NCBI GenBank assembly: GCA_016764835.1 | Contig: JAESRD010000229.1 | Coordinates: 1 to 10,171, forward strand | Direction: 5' to 3' | Length of the DNA stretch: 10,171 nucleotides | DNA from: Paracoccaceae bacterium | Lineage (GTDB): Bacteria > Pseudomonadota > Alphaproteobacteria > Rhodobacterales > Rhodobacteraceae | In this document: positions 6,862 to 10,171 of the stretch, piece after piece | How positions within the stretch are numbered: the first letter of the stretch is position 1 | How the letters are laid out: the number at the start of each line of letters is the position of its first letter | Translations under genes and position numbers: made by a program | The notes under the pieces: generated by a model | Seen by the model: the letters and a program-made list of their open reading frames with translations, nothing else | Databases searched by the model: none | What the model was told of the DNA's origin: nothing

Positions 6862-6883
6862 GCAAGGAGCCCGCGCTCCTTGC
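6862..6883. terminator. Hairpin after epmA
   Basis: GCAAGGAGC (6862-6870), loop CCGC and GCTCCTTGC (6875-6883) form a perfect 9-base-pair stem, 38 bases after the epmA stop and before the end of the convergent dehydrogenase gene. There is no T-tract on either strand. A terminator or mRNA-stabilising hairpin for epmA is likely, and it may also act on the opposite strand. Confidence 0.6.
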
Positions 6884-6896
6884 TCAAGAATGTAAT

Positions 6897-6909
6897 GCGC
6901 CGCAGGCGC
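6897..6909 (-). terminator. Small GC hairpin after the hydroxyacid dehydrogenase
   Basis: GCGCC (6897-6901), loop GCA and GGCGC (6905-6909) form a tight 5-base-pair stem 9 bases beyond the TAA stop of the minus-strand dehydrogenase gene. On the minus strand it is followed by ATTACATTC, which is AT-rich but not a T-tract. It is a weak terminator candidate that may work together with the larger hairpin beyond it. Confidence 0.4.
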
Positions 6910-6918
6910 GCCGCTGGG

Positions 6919-7905
6919 TTACAACATCCCCGGCACGACCAAATCAGGCGGTCTGTGCCCGTCTTCAAATGTGCGAATGTTAAGGATCACCTTCTCGCCC
7001 ATCTGCGCGCGGCCCTCAACCGTGGCCGAGCCCATATGCGGCAGCAACAGCACATTTGGCAGCTCGCGCAAACGTGGGTTTATCGCCGCGCCATGCTCGT
7101 AAACATCCAAGCCCGCCCCGGCAATCTCTTTGGCCCGCAAGCCCCGCGTCAGCGCATTCTCGTCAATCACTTCGCCGCGTGACGTGTTTACGATCACCGC
7201 ATTGGGCTTCATCAGTTTTAACCGCCGCGCATTAAGCAAATGAAACGTCGATGGCGTATGCGGACAGTTGATCGACAGCACATCCATGCGCGCCACCATC
7301 TGATCAAGGCTCTCCCAATAGGTTGCCCCCAGCGCGCCCTCTATCTCAGGCCGCAGCCGTTTGCGGTTGTGATAGTTGATCTTCATGCCAAATACAGCAG
7401 CCCGTTTGGCCACCGCTTGGCCAATTCGGCCCATGCCCAAAATTCCCAGCTCGCGCCCGCCAAGCCGCCCGCCAAGCAGCGCCGTCGGCGCCCAGCCCGG
7501 CCAGTTATCTTGCTGCATCAGCGCCATGCCCTCGGGTATCCGCCGGGTGACGCTCAAGATCAGCGCCATGGTCATATCGGCGGTGTCTTCGGTGACAACA
7601 CCGGGGGTGTTAGACACCAAAATACCGCGTTGCCGGGCGGTCTCGACATCAATGTGGTCAACACCCGCACCATAATTGGCAATCAGTTTCAGCTGATCAC
7701 CGGCCTGCGCCAGTAGCCGCGCATCAATCTGGTCTGTCACCGTTGACAGCAGAACATCCGCCTGCGCCATCGCCTCAGCCAGCACCTCACGGCTCATCGG
7801 CAGATCATCTTGATTGAGCCGCACATCAAAGAGTTGGCCCAACCGCTCCTCTATCGAGGCTGGTAATCGTCGCGTGACAACAACACTTAACCGTTTGCCT
7901 GTCAT
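6919..7905 (-). CDS. D-2-hydroxyacid dehydrogenase, glyoxylate/hydroxypyruvate-reductase type
   Basis: 328 residues, normal for the family. These cytosolic enzymes reduce 2-oxo acids such as glyoxylate or hydroxypyruvate to D-2-hydroxy acids with NAD(P)H. The substrate-binding N-terminal domain contains NYGAGVDHID (77-86). The Rossmann domain has GMGRIG (157-162) for the dinucleotide. After its second strand comes YHNRKR (178-183), where basic residues instead of an acidic one suggest a preference for NADPH. The catalytic triad is complete: R243 in NTSRGEVID, E270 in LDVYEHG and H290 in LPHMGS. The start is firm: GGAGGG (7911-7916) lies 5 bases ahead of ATG 7905. It is divergent from the SH3-protein gene with a 109-base spacer and convergent with epmA. 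The substrate cannot be read from sequence alone; glyoxylate reductase is the best guess, so no symbol is given. Confidence 0.93.
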   Translation of the reverse strand: MTGKRLSVVVTRRLPASIEERLGQLFDVRLNQDDLPMSREVLAEAMAQADVLLSTVTDQIDARLLAQAGDQLKLIANYGAGVDHIDVETARQRGILVSNTPGVVTEDTADMTMALILSVTRRIPEGMALMQQDNWPGWAPTALLGGRLGGRELGILGMGRIGQAVAKRAAVFGMKINYHNRKRLRPEIEGALGATYWESLDQMVARMDVLSINCPHTPSTFHLLNARRLKLMKPNAVIVNTSRGEVIDENALTRGLRAKEIAGAGLDVYEHGAAINPRLRELPNVLLLPHMGSATVEGRAQMGEKVILNIRTFEDGHRPPDLVVPGML

Positions 7906-7927
7906 TTATGCCCTCCGCAGCTTTTCA

Positions 7928-7944
7928 TCATTGTGCTCACATGA
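7928..7944. promoter_or_regulatory. Imperfect palindrome in the divergent dehydrogenase/SH3 spacer
   Basis: TCATTGTG and CACATGA flank a CT centre, matching as an inverted repeat apart from one extra base in the left arm. It sits 23-39 bases upstream of the dehydrogenase start, where a regulator could act on it. A TTGTCA on the minus strand overlaps its right side (7942-7947) but has no good -10 partner. The evidence is slight. Confidence 0.2.
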
Positions 7945-8014
7945 CAAAATGCAGCGCAAGGCGACAAGTCACAAGAACTTCGCGCCTGATTTAGCTATAT
8001 GGGGTGTTGAGGCA

Positions 8015-8584
8015 GTGAAATTTTCAGCGATCTTGATCATAATGGCAGCCACACTCGCGCTGCCAGCCCATGCCGAACAGCTGCGGCCACAGCTGCGCCC
8101 CGCCAGCCTTGATGTCCCCGCGCCCGCCGCGCAACCTGCGCAGCCAGACGAGCCGATCATCGGCGCAGAGACCAACCTGCCCTTGCCGCGCTACGTCTCG
8201 CTCAAGGCCAGCGAAGGCAATGCACGGCGCGGCCCCTCGCTGTCGCACCGCATCGACTGGGTGTTTTTGCGCCGCGGCATGCCGCTGCAAATCACCGCCG
8301 AATTTGGCCATTGGCGGCGGGTGACAGACCGTGACGGTCTGGGCGGCTGGATGTACTACACCCTGCTTTCCGGTGTCAGATCAGTGATCATTGACCAAGA
8401 CATGCTGCCCCTGCGCGCCCGCCCAGAAGAGACCGCGCCGGAAGTCGCCCTGCTCGAGGCCGGGGTGGTCGCCCGGCTGGGCGAATGCCTGCCCGACTGG
8501 TGCCGCCTCACCTCTGGCGGCTACCGCGGCTGGGCGCTCAAAACTGCCCTGTGGGGTGTTGAGCCAGATGAGCTGCGCGACTAG
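8015..8584 (+). CDS. Exported protein with two bacterial SH3-like domains
   Basis: 189 residues from GTG 8015. The first 20 residues form a signal peptide, with K2, a hydrophobic core ILIIMAATLAL and an AHA cleavage site before EQ, so the product is periplasmic or secreted. A Pro-rich linker (28-58) follows. The first SH3_4/DUF1058-type domain (about 59-125) contains the typical LKASEGNARRGPS and GGWMYYTLLSG elements; a second copy (about 126-183) has LPLRARPE, DWCRL and RGWALKTALWGVE, plus two Cys (158, 163) that could pair. Such domains bind cell-wall peptides or other ligands; the function of this subgroup is not known to me. The frame is open 67 codons further up, into the opposite dehydrogenase gene, but only the GTG gives a proper signal peptide; GAGG (8009-8012) is close and GGGG (8001-8004) is 10 bases away. 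Its stop overlaps that of the convergent peptidase gene. Confidence 0.85.
   Translation: MKFSAILIIMAATLALPAHAEQLRPQLRPASLDVPAPAAQPAQPDEPIIGAETNLPLPRYVSLKASEGNARRGPSLSHRIDWVFLRRGMPLQITAEFGHWRRVTDRDGLGGWMYYTLLSGVRSVIIDQDMLPLRARPEETAPEVALLEAGVVARLGECLPDWCRLTSGGYRGWALKTALWGVEPDELRD
8581..8584. other. Tail-to-tail overlap of two convergent stop codons (CTAG)
   Basis: The plus-strand SH3 gene ends with TAG at 8582-8584 and the minus-strand peptidase ends with TAG at 8583-8581, both inside the palindrome CTAG. There is no spacer and no room for a terminator between them, so each transcript must run into the other gene as antisense or end within it. Confidence 0.9.
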
Positions 8585-10171
8585 AGCAGCCCCCGCCCTT
8601 TGAGCAGCGCCTCAACCCCCGGCAAACGGCCGCGAAACTGGATGTAGAGTGCTGCCGCATCAACCGAGCCGCCGCGTGACAAGATCGTGTCCTCCAGCTT
8701 CTTGGCTAAGGCAGGGTCAAACGCATCGCCTGCTTCGTCAAAGGCTTCAAAAGCATCGGCATCCATAACTTCCGACCACATGTAGCTGTAATAGCCCGAT
8801 GAATAGCCATCACCCCCGAAGATATGGGCAAAATGCGGCGTGCCGTGGCGCATGCCAATGGCGCGCGGCATGCCAATCTCTTCGAGTATTTCAGCTTGCT
8901 TTTGCATCGGATCAGCCGGCGGTGGGCCGTTGTGAAACGCCAGATCAACCAGCGCCGAGGCGACATATTCGACCGTTTGAAACCCCATATCATAGGTCGA
9001 TGCCGCCAGCAGACGTTCTTGCAACGCATCCGGCATTGGCGCGCCGGTTTCGGCATGGGTGGCGAATTTGGCCAGAACCTCTGGCACATCAAGCCAATGC
9101 TCATAAAGCTGGCTTGGCAGCTCGACAAAGTCGCGCGCGACATTGGTGCCTGCGATGCTTTCATAGGTCACATCGGAGAGCATATTGTGCAACGCATGGC
9201 CGAACTCGTGAAACAGCGTGCGCGCATCATCATGCGACAGCAAAGCTGCCTGCCCCTGCGCCGGTTTGGCAAAGTTGCAAACATTGGTCACAATCGGACG
9301 AATATCACCGGCAAGGCGTTGTTGGGCGCGCATATCAGAGCACCACGCGCCCGACCGCTTAGAGCCACGGGCAAAGTAGTCGCCGACAAACAGCGCCACA
9401 TGCGCGCCATCGCGGCGCACGTCCCAAAGCCGAACATCGGGGTGGTATATAGGGCCTTGTACTTCAGTAAACTCAAGCCCAAACAACCGGTTAGCGCAGT
9501 CGAATGCGGCCTCTATCATCCGCTCAAGCTGGAAATAGGGTTTGATGAGCGCCTCGTCGAGATCATGCTCAGCCATGCGCCTTGCCTCGGAATAGAACCG
9601 CCAATCCCATGACTCTAACGGGCCTTCATACCCGTCGGCGTGCAACATTGCCTCGAGCAGGGCTGCATCTTTGTTGGCCGCCGCGCGGGCGGGCGCCCAA
9701 ACCTGCATCAGCAGCGCGGACACGGCGCTCGGGCGGCCTGCCATTTCGGTCTCAAGCTTAAAATCAGCGAATGTCTCATAGCCCAAAAGCTGCGCCCGCT
9801 CAGACCGCAAAGCCAACGTTTGCGCCGCAATTTCGCGGTTGTCAGTCTCACCGCCATTGGCACCGCGCGCACCCCAAGCAGCATAAGCCTTTTGCCGCAA
9901 ATCACGCCGGGTTGAGAACTGTAGGAACGGCACAATCAGACTGCGCGACAGCGTCACCACCGGCCCGCCTGCGTCACGCTCTTCGCCTGCCGCCCGCGCC
10001 ACGGCGATAACAAAGTCTGGCAATCCGGCCAGGTCATCTGTCCCAAGCGCCATTTGCCAGCGACGCTCATCGGCCAACAAGTTCTGGTTAAACCGGGTGC
10101 CAAGCACAGCCAGCTGCGCCTTTACCTCTTTGAGCCGCGCCGCTTCGGCCCCAGCCAGAAGCGCGCCGCTG
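8581..10171 (-). CDS. M3-family zinc metallopeptidase, peptidyl-dipeptidase Dcp-like (5' end outside window)
   Basis: About 530 residues are visible; the frame stays open to the right edge, where it reads family sequence (LLAGAEAARLKEVKAQLAVLGTRF is the joined context, cited in parts: RLKEVKAQLA then VLGTRFNQNLL), so roughly the first 150 residues of a 670-690 residue protein are missing. GTG at 10107 is an internal codon, not the start. The zinc site is intact: HEFGH (9210 to 9196), with a third ligand Glu 28 residues after the catalytic Glu in DFVELPSQ, the same distance as in thimet oligopeptidase. The C-terminal substrate loop HFAHIFGGDGYSSGYYSYMW, with its conserved His and Tyr residues, is also present. 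M3 peptidases cut short peptides in the cytosol; RRDLRQKAYAAW and GGETDNR resemble Dcp more than OpdA. The stop codon overlaps that of the SH3 gene. Confidence 0.93.
   Translation of the reverse strand, partial: SGALLAGAEAARLKEVKAQLAVLGTRFNQNLLADERRWQMALGTDDLAGLPDFVIAVARAAGEERDAGGPVVTLSRSLIVPFLQFSTRRDLRQKAYAAWGARGANGGETDNREIAAQTLALRSERAQLLGYETFADFKLETEMAGRPSAVSALLMQVWAPARAAANKDAALLEAMLHADGYEGPLESWDWRFYSEARRMAEHDLDEALIKPYFQLERMIEAAFDCANRLFGLEFTEVQGPIYHPDVRLWDVRRDGAHVALFVGDYFARGSKRSGAWCSDMRAQQRLAGDIRPIVTNVCNFAKPAQGQAALLSHDDARTLFHEFGHALHNMLSDVTYESIAGTNVARDFVELPSQLYEHWLDVPEVLAKFATHAETGAPMPDALQERLLAASTYDMGFQTVEYVASALVDLAFHNGPPPADPMQKQAEILEEIGMPRAIGMRHGTPHFAHIFGGDGYSSGYYSYMWSEVMDADAFEAFDEAGDAFDPALAKKLEDTILSRGGSVDAAALYIQFRGRLPGVEALLKGRGLL

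Noticed and set aside
6862..6909. The two hairpins as a repeat array or CRISPR-like element
   Set aside because: The stems differ in sequence and there is no repeating unit or spacer pattern; they fit the 3' ends of two convergent genes.
7814..8014. N-terminal extension of the SH3 protein by 67 codons (including ATG 7949)
   Set aside because: It would bury the signal peptide and overlap the divergent dehydrogenase gene; GTG 8015 leaves the signal peptide at the N-terminus.
8000..8563. TGGGGTGTTGAG occurs twice (8000-8011 and 8552-8563), flanking the SH3 coding region
   Set aside because: A single exact 12-base match in one gene, with no target-site or mobile-element features; the second copy encodes ordinary SH3 sequence, so chance is the simplest view.
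8824..9612. A 262-codon plus-strand open frame opposite the peptidase
   Set aside because: The minus strand encodes the intact zinc site and substrate loop of an M3 peptidase; this is a shadow.
10105..10107. GTG at 10107 as start of the M3 peptidase
   Set aside because: The frame continues to the window edge with family-like residues; the gene is simply cut by the edge.

Overview
The window looks like chromosomal DNA from an alphaproteobacterium, most likely of the Rhodobacterales/Roseobacter group. This is an inference from GC-rich coding DNA, from the style of the proteins (a GcvT-fused dimethylglycine/sarcosine-dehydrogenase-like enzyme, a glyoxylate-reductase-type D-2-hydroxyacid dehydrogenase, a small SH3 protein) and from the very compact layout. 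No insertion sequence, phage gene, CRISPR array, tRNA or rRNA is visible. Nearly all of the DNA is accounted for by nine protein genes, eight complete and one cut by the right edge.

Left part (1-3187, minus strand): a large FAD oxidoreductase with a C-terminal folate-binding GcvT domain (94-2583) lies downstream of an unrecognised 167-residue membrane-anchored Ala/Pro-rich protein (2684-3187). The leader of the latter can fold so as to hide its very strong Shine-Dalgarno sequence.

Centre (3188-5089): a divergent promoter region leads rightward into panC and panB, overlapping by ATGA. These are the pantoate branch and final condensation of pantothenate (vitamin B5 / CoA precursor) synthesis. 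A strong hairpin at 5037-5058 separates panB from the convergent efp.

Translation-factor pair (5090-6823): efp (elongation factor P, minus strand, GTG start at 5659) and epmA (EF-P lysine ligase, plus strand, 5762) are divergent, sharing a 102-base spacer. EpmA attaches beta-lysine to a conserved lysine of EF-P (K33 here), so substrate and modifying enzyme sit side by side. EpmB, the aminomutase that makes beta-lysine, is not in the window.

Right part (6824-10171): two hairpins end epmA and a convergent D-2-hydroxyacid dehydrogenase (6919-7905, minus). A secreted or periplasmic two-SH3-domain protein (8015-8584, plus) is transcribed divergently from it. It meets an M3-family zinc peptidase (minus, cut at the right edge) tail to tail, the two stop codons overlapping within the single tetranucleotide CTAG.

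I did not find a clearly novel multi-gene system. The best leads are small: the switch-like leader of the 167-residue protein, the inverted repeat over the panC -35 element, the efp/epmA pair without epmB, and the fully overlapped convergent stop codons.
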